Part shown: piece by piece, positions 31,158 to 42,851 of the stretch
Layout: the number at the start of each line of letters is the position of its first letter
How positions within the stretch are numbered: position 1 is the stretch's first letter
DNA from: Prostheceraeus crozeri
Lineage: Eukaryota > Platyhelminthes > Polycladida > Euryleptidae
DNA: 64,000 nt
Assembly: GCA_907163375.1 (NCBI GenBank)
Contig: CAJQUW010005361.1
Location: 1-64,000, forward strand
Reading direction: 5' to 3'
Notes under the pieces: generated by a model
Databases searched by the model: none
The model's input: the letters and a program-made list of their open reading frames with translations, nothing else
What the model was told of the DNA's origin: nothing
Program-made: the position numbers and the translations under genes

Positions 31158-31343
31158 TCAACCAGGAATTACATGATAAGGCATTCCGTAAAGATGCTCC
31201 TCCTTCATTCTGAACTCCATATCTGACTTAATTTTCTTCATGCTGTCTTTATAAAAGTCTTCACCGCTATAAATCAAATCCATGACATCGGAACCTAGCG
31301 ACATTTTTCGTCTTTTTGGTGAATAATCAATTTCAAGTTCCAT
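31158..31343 (-). pseudogene. Fragment of a Polinton D gene, unknown product
   Basis: A 61-aa frame (SPKRRKMSLGSDVMDLIYSG at the start) directly downstream of the two recognisable Polinton D genes on the same strand. Its position equals that of the RING/Gly-Gly genes in element C, but no cysteine pattern is seen. It ends against the rearranged retroelement sequence near 31130. Confidence 0.3.
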
Positions 31344-31365
31344 GTCGAAGCTATCCTTTTACATG

Positions 31366-31557
31366 TCACCGTTGTGAAGTATGCATTAATCTGTCAAAAA
31401 GAGGTCGACTTTTAGTGAGAGCTACGTCAACATCTTGAACTTTCTCTTTAAATATAAGTTTCCAATCTTGTTGATATCCAATGACTACTTGATGTTTAAG
31501 ATATAATTCACAGTCATCATTATGAAATGTGTGGTTTACCATGATGATTGATAGCAA
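31366..31557 (-). pseudogene. Remnant of the conserved unknown Polinton gene (fragment D)
   Basis: 63 aa related to the first half of the 1122-1532 protein of element C: NDDCELYLKHQVVIGYQQDW corresponds to its ND-C-L..H....QD region, followed by D-D and LMHTS. The C-terminal half is missing or frameshifted. Gene order (exonuclease, then this gene, minus strand) is the same as in C. Confidence 0.45.
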
Positions 31558-31735
31558 TATGTTAAAACATCACCTGAAGTTCTACCTTTCTCTCTCCACT
31601 ATGAGTAAAATAGGAATGACAAACACGTTCCACTGTAAGTTTATTCAACATCAGTCAAATGAATATGCAACTTCACACAGCAATCAGAAAAAATTGTTGG
31701 ATGAATATAAATACAGTTCGTAAACATCATAGAGA

Positions 31736-32225
31736 CTAGGCTACAAGCCAGCGTGAAGTGAGTTTTACAATGTAGGTAGCTTTATTCCTAGTATTACAAT
31801 GTGGAGGTGGTCTGTAAAGGTGATGCCGCTCACCAAAACATACAGCCATATCAAAAATCATTTCATCTCTAAATTTCTTTTGGTCACAATGTATATGATA
31901 GTCTTCTCTTACACGATCTACCCAACATGGCAAATATAAGTTATCAATGTGCAAATGAAGTGTTGTTGCTTCTAGCGCAGCATAATTTCCTAATATTTTA
32001 ACAATATGAAAACCTGACAGCCATCGTTTGAAGTCATGTTTCATTCAAAAAGCCAATATGAATCATAATAGAAGGATCAAGTCCGTGCACATGACGTCGT
32101 GACTTTTCGTCTTTGTGTAGAGGACAGTATGCAAATCTATGACATACACTAGCCTCAGTTTGATTACTTTCCCTCATTGCAATAGCACTCAACTCCTGCA
32201 TTGGAATCCCTTCATTGTCAATGAA
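31736..32225 (-). pseudogene. DEDDh exonuclease remnant (Polinton fragment D)
   Basis: Begins after a TTGATATTGTAG acceptor-like site at about 32220 with VIFIDNEGIPMQELSAIAM (motif I), continues through RRHVHGLDPSIM, has a frameshift near 32045, then FKRWLSGFHIVKILGN and LPCWVDRVREDYH. A further frameshift near the end puts motif III (SLYDVYELYL) in another frame. It parallels the intact gene at 1620-2150, including the acceptor site just before motif I, which supports a conserved intron or upstream exon. The flanks show no terminal repeats, so only a fragment of a third Polinton is left. Confidence 0.55.
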
Positions 32226-33139
32226 GATGACCTACAATATCAAAAAGACATATATAGAATGATGCATAGGAATTTTACAAGGATGTGTGTCCTTCAAATA
32301 ACAAAAGATACATACAACATGATCAGGCCCTAAAAAATTAGCAACTTTTCATGCCTTTCTTCACTAATTTAATTTAATTGATGTTCAAAATTTTCAGACG
32401 TCTCATTGATTTGACGGAACCAAAGATTACCGATAAACAAATAAAAAACAGAATTAACTCATTTGTTCATGATAGCGGATATATCTACGACATATCAAGC
32501 GACTGTGGATTATCTACCTGCTGAGAGATAACTCTAAAAAATGTTGGGATGCAATCTACAGTGATTGTTTCGTGGTAAGTGAAGAGTAATTTTATCAGCT
32601 CTTTATCAGTTTTAAGGGGCCATCAGTATTGAAAGTCCATTGCTACTCTAGGTAAACCCTATCACTAGCATCAGTTGGCCCAGAGGTGGAACCGGTCGAG
32701 ATTTTTGTGACCCGACCCGACCGGCCGGTCAAGTGATTCGACCGGTACCCGAACGGCCGGTTGACCGTTCAATTCGCAATACCGATGCATGTTCGCATGC
32801 CTTACGTATGTATTGCATAGTACTTTATGATCATAGACAAAGTAAACACGCACATATATGTACAGTGAGTGGGCCGGACTGATAATCATGAAACGCGTTT
32901 AGAAAAATATATATACTTTTACGTACTATAGTAGAAGTGCTTTGCTAATATTCTAATAAATTGAGTGCAAATATTGCTAGAATTAGACAGTCAGGTGTAT
33001 CTCTGATCATACAAGCGCACATGTCATGTAAATGCACATCGAAAAAGGAAAACAAGAATACTATTGAAAACAGTTATCATTGAATGAAAACAAATACGAA
33101 TATCTCCATACGTAGCTTGTGATCTACATATGAACAATA

Positions 33140-33810
33140 AAAAAATATGCTCCCCAATGATTATATTACCACAGTCCGTTAAGTCCACGCTTCAGAACTA
33201 CCAGACTTTCGACAGTCACTGGAGAAAGACTGCTTCTTTTTCAAGACACAATAACACCACCAGTGCTGAACTGTCGCTCGCTCTCAACAGAAGATGTCGG
33301 AATACTGGTTAGTTGACTAAAAGATGGAAATTCGTTGCTGGATTTGTGATGGTGGCGTCAAGATATTCCTCAAACTCAGACTTGAGTTTTTTATAAGTGG
33401 ATATCTCAGTAGTTGTCTGCACTGTGGGTCTGTTACGCGATGAAGAGAATGGATCATGAAGAGAACGAAGTTTGGGAGGTGTTGGTCGGTAGATGTCATC
33501 ATTCAGCTGGTCTTTTATATATTCAAGCAGAAATTACTTTACCAACATTTTTATAAACTTTTCTTCTAAACACTACATCATTTATGAAATGCAGATGCCT
33601 GAACGTCGGGTCTAGAAATGTTGCCACCTGGTGCATTATTGTGGTGGAGGTCCAGAATTTTCTATCGAGACATTCCTGCACATTTTGAGCTAATCGTTTA
33701 ATAGTGTCGCAAGTGGATTCTTCTTGAAGATTTGCAGTCATTCCACTGCTGATCGAAAAGTAGCTTGGGATTACATTCTGAAACGTTGGCGCACTTGATG
33801 ACTCCAATAA
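33140..33810 (-). pseudogene. hAT transposase C-terminal half (broken)
   Basis: Recognisable blocks in order are FWTSTTIMHQVATFLDPTFR (33523-33807), a DIYRPTPPKLRSLHDPF linker, a frameshift, and the dimerisation domain LTSIPTSSVESERQFSTGGV, then SSLSPVTVESLVVLK. A TGA lies just after the GGVIVS part. The W-rich strand that normally precedes the dimerisation domain is lost. It belongs to the enclosing hAT element. Confidence 0.65.
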
Positions 33811-34720
33811 TCAAAAATAGCATTGATGAATTGCTTGAATTCTATAACCCATTCGCCTCTGATGTCGAGCGCCGCTCGACAAGAAGTTTTATCTCTATTA
33901 CACGAATATTTCAATTTGAAAATCTCGCTCTATGAGCTAATAAATATCTAGATAAGACTGCTTGCATAGCGAATAAATCTTTTAAAGACTTCGGAATATA
34001 CCGTGCATTGAATTTTGTCTACAATCGCACGTATATTTTGTTGTTTTCATCTTATTCAAATTATCTTAATTTTGACTTCAATGATGAGTCAGTGACCGGA
34101 AATGATGGTAATTTAAGCTTGATCGACATGCGATATCTAAATTAACACTTTCCAATTAGAAGGACCTTCATAATATGTACGCGAGGATTTTAAACGCAGA
34201 GTTGATCATAAAAAACGGACCACTTAAATTGTATCAAACTTCAATCAATTCTCCTGCTTTTCAATCTCATTTTACATTGATAAGCCATACACCATTCAAG
34301 AGCTTATGTTCTCAGCTTTTCAATGAGCTATTGGACATTTGTATCCGTCATTGTTTACGATGGACAGAAGTCCAAATGTGAAAATCGCCAATCTTAAAAA
34401 TCTCAAATTTTCAATATGGAAGCATGTTAGCATGATAATGAATCGGCCACGAGGTGAAAGGGCTTTCTCTGAGCATTCTTTTGATGCATTACTCGTCGAA
34501 ATCGGTGTACTTTTAGAGAAATTATTATGTCCCAATTTCATTGCATAATTTTCTGTTTTTGTTAATTGCTGAAAAGTTCTTTACATTTTCTGGCGCTAAC
34601 AAGGTCATTTTCAGACTTTCAATATCTATGGTGTCTAGACGTCTGCGTAGTCAGATCAAAGTGTTGACCCAAATAAGTTGTATACAAAATTTCCATTCGG
34701 TTTTGAATTCATCTTACGTC

Positions 34721-35737
34721 ATGATAACTGATTCAAAGCTTGCGAAAGTGTTTTTGAAGGGCAAAATTTCTGCTTTTTTGTCAGAAGGACAGTCCGAGCG
34801 GCTAGTCAGCCGAAAAGTAGGCGTCCCAAAGACCACCCCACGTCAAAGGTGGAAAACTATTTTTTTCTCTCTTTCCAGAAAAGTTGGATCCGGTCGGAAA
34901 AGAAAGACAATATGTCGAACAGATATGATGATTATTCGCTTGGTAAGAAACGATCCTTCTTTGTCTTCAGACGAGTTGAGGAGTTCACTTCGACAGCCGG
35001 CGGTTTCTGCCATGACGGCGAGATGTCGTCTGAAAAGTGAACACTTCAAAAGCCGAAAGTGACCATCCGGGATCCAGTTGACCGCCAACGACAACAGCTT
35101 GAGGCTGAAGTGGGCGATACAACATTGCCACTGGCATTCTCAATGGAATCGAGTTGTTTGGAGTGATGAAGCGTATGTATGTCTCAGAGGTCGCGATGGC
35201 CGTTTGAGAGTTTGGATGAAGTCAGGTGATGCAATTCATGATCATTTGACATTGCCTGTGAATCAAGGAGGTGGAAGATTGTTGATTTGGGCTGCGATAT
35301 GGATGATTGGCCGAACTGAACTCCATATCCAAAGGGATAACATGAATTCCGATGGATATGTGAATGTTTTGCAGAGGCGCATTCTTCCATTGTCTACCCA
35401 AATGGGTGATCCCTTCTCCGACTGGATTTACATGGACGACAATGCCACTTGTCACAGGAGTTGTCTAACTAATTCACTCAAAGCTCAAGCCAGCATACGA
35501 ACTTTGAAATGGCCCGCTTGCTCACCAGACCTCAATCCAATTGAAAATGTCTGGAGTTTACCGAAGCGCGATGTGAGGCGATTCATTCTTCCTTCAGATG
35601 GTCTTCCTCGACTTGAAGCTTTGCTGAGGCAGAATTGGGAGAGTTTAGATCAAGAAATAATCAACCGCCTGATCAAAAGCGTGCCTTCCCGGATTCGACA
35701 AGTGATTGAACTTTCTGGTGAGGTTACAAAATATTAG
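34721..35737 (+). pseudogene. Tc1-like DDE transposase with one stop codon
   Basis: One frame of about 339 codons with a single TGA at 35060-35062. The N-terminus has the helix-turn-helix region (LSEGQSERLVSRKVGVPKTT) and a GSGRKRKT linker. The catalytic core shows VVWSDEAYV (first Asp), WIYMDDNATCH (second Asp) and CSPDLNPIENVWS (Glu), the DD34E pattern of the Tc1 branch. I could not define the terminal inverted repeats. It lies inside the hAT element. With one lesion it is a fairly young copy. Confidence 0.8.
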
Positions 35738-36182
35738 TGACCACTAGCGAATACCACTCCAGTAAAATTTCAAGCATATCTACTAGCTCTAGAGTTAGAA
35801 ATGTCATTGTATTGCATAATTAGTTCGCTTTAAATCGGTTCTTACACTTGAAACACTAGTGAAGACGCGCGGGATCCACCAATCTCTATATTTTGATCAC
35901 CTTCCTCATTATTTGAACTCAAAGAAGTAACGGTATGCATCCTAACATCGTTTTCGTGATCGTTGTCATCCGAACGGCATTTGGTCTAATATCCATCTAA
36001 TCTTTGAAGAGAATTTAACAGCGCTCTCCTTGGTGCTGGCATGTCGATGGATTAAAACATGTTTTGTAGCTGTATGGTGATGCATTGCATTCACCAGATG
36101 TTTTAGATTTTCAAATCACGGAATTGTCTTATCACGTATGGCAATGACAGTTGAAATTTTCTCACAATCGCTAAGACTTTTT

Positions 36183-37579
36183 CAGTGTCCCGATTCTGAA
36201 TTTTTGCAGAATTCGCGCCTACCACAAAATTCTCATAAGTCAAGTTTTCCGCTTGAATTGAGTTTACCATACAATAGCACGCTTGTTACCATAAACCATC
36301 GCTGTTATATTATGTTGATATATTGATCAATGCTTCGTTCAATTTATGATAATTTCAACATCATTTTATGATCGCTTGATTTTCATGCAATACCATTCCT
36401 GGTTCATTGGTTACTTTTCGTTTCATAAGTTCTCGAAAAACTTTGTCAGTGGCCTTCTGCTTCCGCTCATCTACCGTCTTTTGCTCATTCATCAAATAAT
36501 CGAATTCGGCATCCTTTTCAGTCAGATGCTTCAGTGCATCTTCCTGTACTTTTAGCATTTTTTTTCTGGTCCATCAAAACTTCAATTTTAGCTTGCTTAA
36601 TTTCAATTTCTTTCAGACGCCTATCCGACCTTTTTGCCTCTTCGACTGACGGATACATATCCTTCATATTTTGCAGTTTTTTTTCTTTCTCCAACCTCAG
36701 TTGCTCTGCTTTGAGCCGCTCGCTATACGCAGCGTGGGCGTTGTAAAAATATTCCATCAAACTACTAGAGATGGGCAAAGGTCTAGTGTGCCAATTCATC
36801 GCTCGTAGGCACGACTTGCTAAAAACCAAAGCCTTAACAGTTTCTTTTCTGAGGTTCGATCTCTTCATCGTAATTATGTCAAGCAACATGTTAAACTGCT
36901 GCTCTACATCTACATTTGCGGGTAGAATGATAATCATCGCTCGTGCCAAATTCACCAATGTGGTGAAGCTGTTATCAGAATCCGTGAGAGGCGAACTTTG
37001 TCGGAGTCGAGCCTCAACTTCCAATGAAGTTCTTTCTTCAGGACTGATGACACTCGGCAACAGATCAGTAGCAGTATTCACCCAATGCTCAAAGTCGGGA
37101 CTTGCTTGGTCTTGTGGCGCTAGAAGTCATTCCCGAAGTAATGAAGTCATTTCCGAATGGCCAGTAACCCAAAGGTTTAGCGTTGCCTTTCTCGAAGAAA
37201 GCGTGTACTTGTTTCGGGACTGTTGAGTGATCGCTAGCTGAAAGAGCATTAAACAATTTCCGGGCATCTGATCCAAATGAGATGTTGTAGAGACCTAGAC
37301 AAATTTGATCTTTTACATCGATCTTCCAACACAGGTTTCGATAGTCTGGTCGGCTTAACTAATCGTAGAAGCCACTTTTTGATTAATCATGGAGGTACTT
37401 TTGTCAAAATTATATCCTTTGACAACAACAATAAAATCGTCAATATAGTCAATTATAAATTTAAGACCAAATCATGTAATGTTACGTTTACAATGAAAAG
37501 CTCCAGATTCGCGCCTCGATCTCAAAATTCGCGCATTCGCGCCTAGAATACCCATTTTCGCGCCATAATCGGGACACTG
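36183..37579 (-). mobile_element. Small hAT-like element with coiled-coil tail transposase remnant
   Basis: The ends CAGTGTCCCGATT at 36183 and AATCGGGACACTG ending at 37579 are inverted repeats with subterminal TTCGCGCC motifs repeated several times on each side. On the minus strand, 36361-37226 encodes a hAT dimerisation-like domain (ARAMIIILPANVDVEQQFNM, then TMKRSNLRKETVKALVFSKS) followed by a long Lys/Glu coiled coil, with a frameshift near 36557. Only the C-terminal part of a transposase is left, so this copy is nonautonomous. Confidence 0.6.
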
Positions 37580-38266
37580 CTTTTCAAATTGTGCAGAACC
37601 ATAGAGATCAAAATCTATGAGTTTTACCATGGATATGGCTTTACCTAGGCTGCTGCACAATTTTACATGCTGTGCATTTAGAAATCGCAGTTTTTCAAAT
37701 TCTAGGTTCTCTCGCTTACAAGCTACGATAGCTATGTTCACTATTACATAATTTTATAATAATTTTATAATAATAATAATAATTTTATACATAATTAATA
37801 TAATATTACACTTTTACATAATGAAATTACACAACAGAAATTTTTTTAAATCTCTAGTTCTCTCGCTTGTATAGATGACCAATGTTTTAATGTCTTGCTT
37901 CGATCATCTTATATGCAGCGACAGTGAAATATCTACAGAGGAATGATTTTTGAAAATGCTCCCGATGCTAATTAGAATTTGTCAATGAATAAGGCCAGCC
38001 GGTTTTAGTCAATAAAAATGAGTAATGCAAAACACGGGCTATCTCAAACGGGGAAGATGCCCGTCTAGTTGATTCGCTAAAAAATGAGAAGTTTTATACG
38101 ATATTCTAATGCGATTTTGTCTTTGACATTCGATGCACGCGTGTAGCAAATAATCGAATTTGCAGGCCTGTTGAATAACATTATGGACACAATAAAGAGC
38201 AGATTAAAAAGAAATGTTGCGTTCGTAATACAACTTAATCAAGATATCAGAAAGAATGTGTAGTTA

Positions 38267-39612
38267 CGTGATGCGCCCAAAAAGTTTCCGGCCTTAGCAT
38301 TTTATAAGGCGGAAAATTTAATCCAATGGCGTTTTTATTTAGTACATTGTAACTACTTCTCAAACCAATTACCATTCGCGGCCAAACACTTTTCCCATCG
38401 AACTGGGATGGCCTTGAAGGCATCAAGGTAAAAAAAGAGGTGGATAAGAGGCCAAAACAGCTTCTTACTGTCTCTTCTAAGGCTGCTGCACTTTCAAAAT
38501 GAATCCCGGGAGACGGCGTTTCAACTCTTTGAAAAGGCAATAGTCTGATGAAGCCACAACATCCGGGCTATAAGGAGGATGTTTCATAAGTTCGAAGCCA
38601 GCGTTGGTAATCTTCTCCTAGGCAGCTCGAGAAGTGTGCACTGAAGCGTTTTTCTGAAGGAAGGAAGGAACCAATGAGGCAGGCCTCTTGGCTTGCGAAC
38701 TTTGCTGTGGACCTGTCGAATTAGCTCGCCGTAATATTCTCCGGACACTGTCTCTTGTCCTTGCAGGAAATCCAAGAAAATTATTCCTCCTGCATTCCAG
38801 AAGGTAGTCAGCAGTTTTCGGCGTGCAGTTCCAAATCGTTGTTTCCAGACTTCGCCTTCATCAGGCCCGCGCCATTCCAGAGATTCTCTCCTGTATTCAG
38901 GTGCGTACAGGTTCAGAAGCGTTTCATCAGCAGTGATGTATTCTTCAATAATTTCCATAGCGACGATGAATTTCAAGATTCACTTGGCAGGCTTCACGGC
39001 GTCGGGTGCACATCTCGGTGGTCAGGAAGCGGGGAACAAAGCAAGACGCAGCCTTCGTGAAGCGCATGTCGTGCAGCATCTCCCCAACAGACCCTTTTGA
39101 CAGTTTCAAAGTCTCAGAAAGTTGTCTCGTTGTCACCTTCCTGTCTTTAAGGACTAGTCTTTCTAAATTGGCGCGGATTTCTCCGTTGTCACAAGTTTTT
39201 TGGCGGCCTTTTCTTTTTTCGTCAATCACAAGTTGGCGTCCCCGCTTGAACTCGGCAATCCAAAATTTGATCGTCGTTTGTGACGGACACTTGTCTCCTC
39301 CGCAAGCAAGAAACAAATTCGCTTTAACGTCTGCACTTGACTGATCAAGGAGAAGACAAAAACAAATCGCACTTCGATATTCCACTGTATCCAAGTGATC
39401 AAGTCGCAATAAAGACATCCTTTCAGTACGCCTTCACGAATGAAAATGATTTTTGAGTTTTAAAGCATTCGCTGATTGAAAAATTTAAATCAGACATATA
39501 TGATCCTGACATTTTCTAACAATCAAAGAACCATAATACTGATTCTAGATGCTAACTTTAGAATTTGAAAAGAATTTCTGTCATTGGCCGGAAACTTTTT
39601 GGGCGCACCACG
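38267..39612 (-). mobile_element. Mariner transposon with broken transposase
   Basis: A 1346-bp element with 27-bp terminal inverted repeats (CGTGATGCGCCCAAAAAGTT and onward; one mismatch) flanked by TA on both sides (38265-38266 and 39613-39614). The minus-strand transposase starts at 39418 with a mariner-type paired helix region (LDHLDTVEYRSAICFCLLLD) and a RQLSETLKLSKGSVGEML helix-turn-helix. A frameshift near 38960 links to the catalytic part (EYITADETLLNLYAPE) and further shifts and stops follow to about 38300. The last catalytic region is not in one frame, so it is dead. Confidence 0.85.
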
Positions 39613-40521
39613 TAGTTATTTAAAATACGCGCTCGACATCCGCTTCTGGGAGAGTATTTCAGATGCCGAGCGGCGATCGACATTCGGCTCCTGAGAAAGA
39701 ATTCTAGATGTCAAGCGGCGCTCGACATCCGCTTCTTTTTTTTCTTTTTTTATTTCAAATGTTGGAAATACCATAGATTTATTCGAGGTGAACGGGATAG
39801 TTGCAGCTAACTAATATTCTGGACTCGGTCCCTACCAGTCCCCTTGGCCAATTTTTGAAAACCAAAATAAACTTATGATTTTTCGTACATGCTCAAATAT
39901 TCGTGTTTCAATCGTACATCTAGTATATATATTTTGTCACGTCAGTAAGCAATTACGTTTGTTTTCTTTCGAGTTAAATAGATTTTGATTAACATTAATC
40001 TCATATTTCGTTTTTAATTAACATTGTCGTTAAAAGTAAATATGCGTCATTAGTTTCTCACAGACACGTGAATGCCCATGTCAGTTTCTTGCCTTCATAC
40101 GGGGAATGCGCGCGCGTAGCGTAAAGCAACTTATTTACGCGTAGCGCGTAAATAAGTGATAACAGGTAAAAGGAGCTCAAGTTAAAAAGAAAACTATACC
40201 CTTCAGACATTCAAAAAAGTTAAATTGACCAGCCTTGACCGTCCGGTCGAAACCGTTCAGAGACTTGACCGGCACCCGACCCGACCGGTTCCACCTCGGA
40301 GTTACCCCTCAAAGCCTTGCATGCGTCCCTTTATCAGTTTTACACGTGTCTTCAGTATGGCAGTATGGAGGTTCCCTTCTTAATAGAGCGGGAGCCAGGT
40401 GACTAAAAGGTCCAGAAGGTTTGACTGCATGATGTGTTTAGGACCTATCTGGGACCCACGAAACTGAAAGTCTGCCGGGTCAGAAGTGGTGGATGTGGCC
40501 CAGGGGGCCCAAAATGCTAGG

Positions 40522-40815
40522 CCCCAAAAGTGGGCTAGATGCAACATAGAGGTCCAGGCAAAATTCAAGTGCAGAATTGTTGCCCAGTATCTGGGGAATA
40601 CGAAAACAACCATGACAGACATTTTGAGTGGTGGAATGCCCCCGCCAGACATGATCCCCAAAAGTGGGCTAGATGCAACATAGAGGTCCAGGCAAAATTC
40701 AAGCGCAGAATTGTTGCCCAGTATCTGGGGAATACGAAAACACCCATAACAGACATTTTGAGTGGTGGAATGCCCCCGCCAGACGCCTCCACATGATCCC
40801 CCAAAAGTGGCCTAG
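40522..40815. repeat. Tandem repeat, unit about 134-143 bp, just over two copies
   Basis: The unit begins CCCCAAAAGTGGGCTAGATG at 40522 and again at 40656, with a third start (CCCCCAAAAGTGGCCTAGAT) near 40798. The copies are nearly identical, which shows recent duplication. The open frames seen across it on both strands are products of the repetition. No gene is recognised in 40815-42000. Confidence 0.85.
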
Positions 40816-42007
40816 ATGCTAGTACCTAACAATGTGAGTTTGAGTGGTGCAATGTCCCCTACGATCATCATGAAGCTGCATGTACATGTCGTATGTCATC
40901 AATATACATAAATATATGCCTACATTTGCATTTCAGCATACATTTGCATGGGTGGAAAGTGTAACTTGAACTGAAACAACCGAGAGATAGATCGAGTGAA
41001 AGTTTTCAGAACATTTCCGTGTATTCCGGAGATCTGTTTGCCATGTTTGCACCGATTTTTGTAATACAATGATATTGAGTCACATTTTCTTTTGTCTTTT
41101 CATCATGTACTTTATGGATGATTTTGGACGACCATGAAGGGGATCTACCGGTACCGGTAAATCATGATTTGTGACAGATCTACATGGAATATGAGAATCT
41201 CGATTTGAACGATTAGGCATTGAGTAAGTAGCTTATCCGCACTCCTTGATTGAGCGATTCTAAATTACTACTTATGGTGCGGCAAGTCACGCTGTTGTGT
41301 CCTTCAATACTACTGCTTTCAGACTGTATCTACTAATTATTGAGCTGTATACTTTTTGTCATACAGTAGATACATGTAGCAACTTGCTGTAGGACCATTT
41401 GAGACGAAAGCTCGCTAATTTTCGTTTCCCCTCATCATGAATATACATTTGTATTTGCCCAACATATACACAATTCCTCAATCTTTTGTGGTGGCCCGGA
41501 GCGCTTTTTCCAGCCATTAATCCTCTCGTGATCCCCATATTCTGATTCATTTTCTCGCCATTCATATTCCCATAGACATGAGTTCACCCGCTCATGGTAT
41601 TACCATGATTGTCAGCCGAAGGGCGCATGAATCAATTTCTATGGATATTCCAATAATTCTATACCTAGTTACGTGCATGTTGATGTTGTGATTGATTTGG
41701 CTCGCTATTGACCTACATGTATATTATACACTAGCCTACAAGTAGCTTTGTATAAATTTGAAAAAGATGACATACATGTAAGAATATGTTATTTTTCCTG
41801 ACGAGGAGGCATTCGAAAATTTGGATATTATATTTTATTAACCCCAGTCGCATTATTTCAAACTTATACCATAGTAATGCTAAAACTTCCGTATTTTGGT
41901 ATAGATGGTTCATGTCTTTATTGTGAAAATGTGTATAAAAATGCAAGGCACATTATGTCTCGGCACAGTTCAGTAGTACCATCTGACAAATATCTTTGTT
42001 TTTCAGA

Positions 42008-42546
42008 ATGGGAGACGATGAAGAACTTCCAAGACCTGTTGATGTGGAGATGGAAAACTTGCATTTATGCTTCATCTGCAGAAAGGACGAAGGACGACTC
42101 AACACCTTGTCTCAAGGTACATGGAAAGCCGTTCAGAAAGCGGTAGAAAACAGAAGGCAGTTGAGCAGCGATGTGTATCGATCGATCACTGATCATCTAC
42201 ATATCGAAGGTGACGACTTCAAACCACTTCGATACCACTCTACCTGCTACAAAAGATTTACAGCGGTGAAAAGAAGAACGCAAGATCGAAACGAATTGTG
42301 CCCATCTCCTTCCACACGTCAGACGGTGACATTGTTGGAAACGAATAGCTCAGGTATGTTATGTTCGAATACTTGCATTTTCTGTGGTCAGTCTAGAAAA
42401 AAGCGTAACAACATAGAAGAAAAATGTGCTTGGTATTGACGAAGGAGGGAGCAGAATCAATTCAAAAGGCAATCAAAGAGAGCGAAGATCCACGTTTGAT
42501 GCACATAATCGGAACAGGAGACTTGATTGTCAAAGAAGCTAGATAT
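42008..42546 (+). pseudogene. 5' part of a dispersed multi-domain gene, split by Gypsy
   Basis: The ATG at 42008 directly follows a strong splice acceptor (TTTGTTTTTCAG), so an upstream exon is likely. The first part contains two Cys/His modules: CFICRKDEGR with a YHSTCYKRF block about 60 residues later, and CIFCGQSRKKRNN. A frameshift near 42425 moves the next segment (EGAESIQKAIKESEDPRL) into another frame up to the Gypsy insertion at 42547, after which ARY continues with HNSCRR at 47267. The YHxxCYxRF module is common in multi-copy genes of invertebrates. Function is not known. Confidence 0.55.
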
Positions 42547-42731
42547 TGTTATGGATGTTGATACATGAACTCTTGACATTTGTTTATATACGTCAATTTA
42601 ATGTTTGATATATGTGTGAAGAGACTTGAAATAAACGAGTATCAATTACGGTTCGCAAAGCGCATAACACCGGACTTTTCTCTGTTATTGCATGTAACTG
42701 CTGCTGTGTATATGTGTGCTAATTCCTAACA
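42547..42731 (+). repeat. 5' LTR of the Gypsy element
   Basis: 185 bp beginning TGTTATGGATG and ending CCTAACA, identical by eye to 47078-47262. AATAAA at about 42630 could serve as the polyadenylation signal. Confidence 0.9.
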
Positions 42732-42851
42732 TCAGCGGTGGGATTGTAACCATCAGCGATAACAATTGTGTGAAAGTGATTGATAACCAAGGTGTGTTAA
42801 TAATTATTTTGTGTGTTCAACTTATTAATTTCACTTAGTGACACCGAGGTT

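Larger units (their letters stand above)
32681..40299 (-). mobile_element. Decayed hAT transposon with nested insertions
   Basis: The ends are inverted: CAGAGGTGGAACCGGTCG at 32681 and its imperfect complement CGACCGGTTCCACCTCGG ending at 40299, followed by shared GACCGG-rich subterminal repeats. The flanking 8-mers AGTTGGCC and AGTTACCC match at 6 of 8 positions, as expected for an old hAT target duplication. A broken hAT transposase lies on the minus strand at 33140-33810. Inside are a Tc1-like gene, a smaller hAT and a mariner. Confidence 0.7.

Noticed and set aside
36183..37579. An 8-bp target duplication of the small hAT
   Set aside because: The flanking octamers (GACTTTTT and CTTTTCAA) are not a convincing match, so only the inverted ends were used.
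40380..40804. Open frames on both strands
   Set aside because: They arise from the 134-bp tandem duplication and resemble no protein family.
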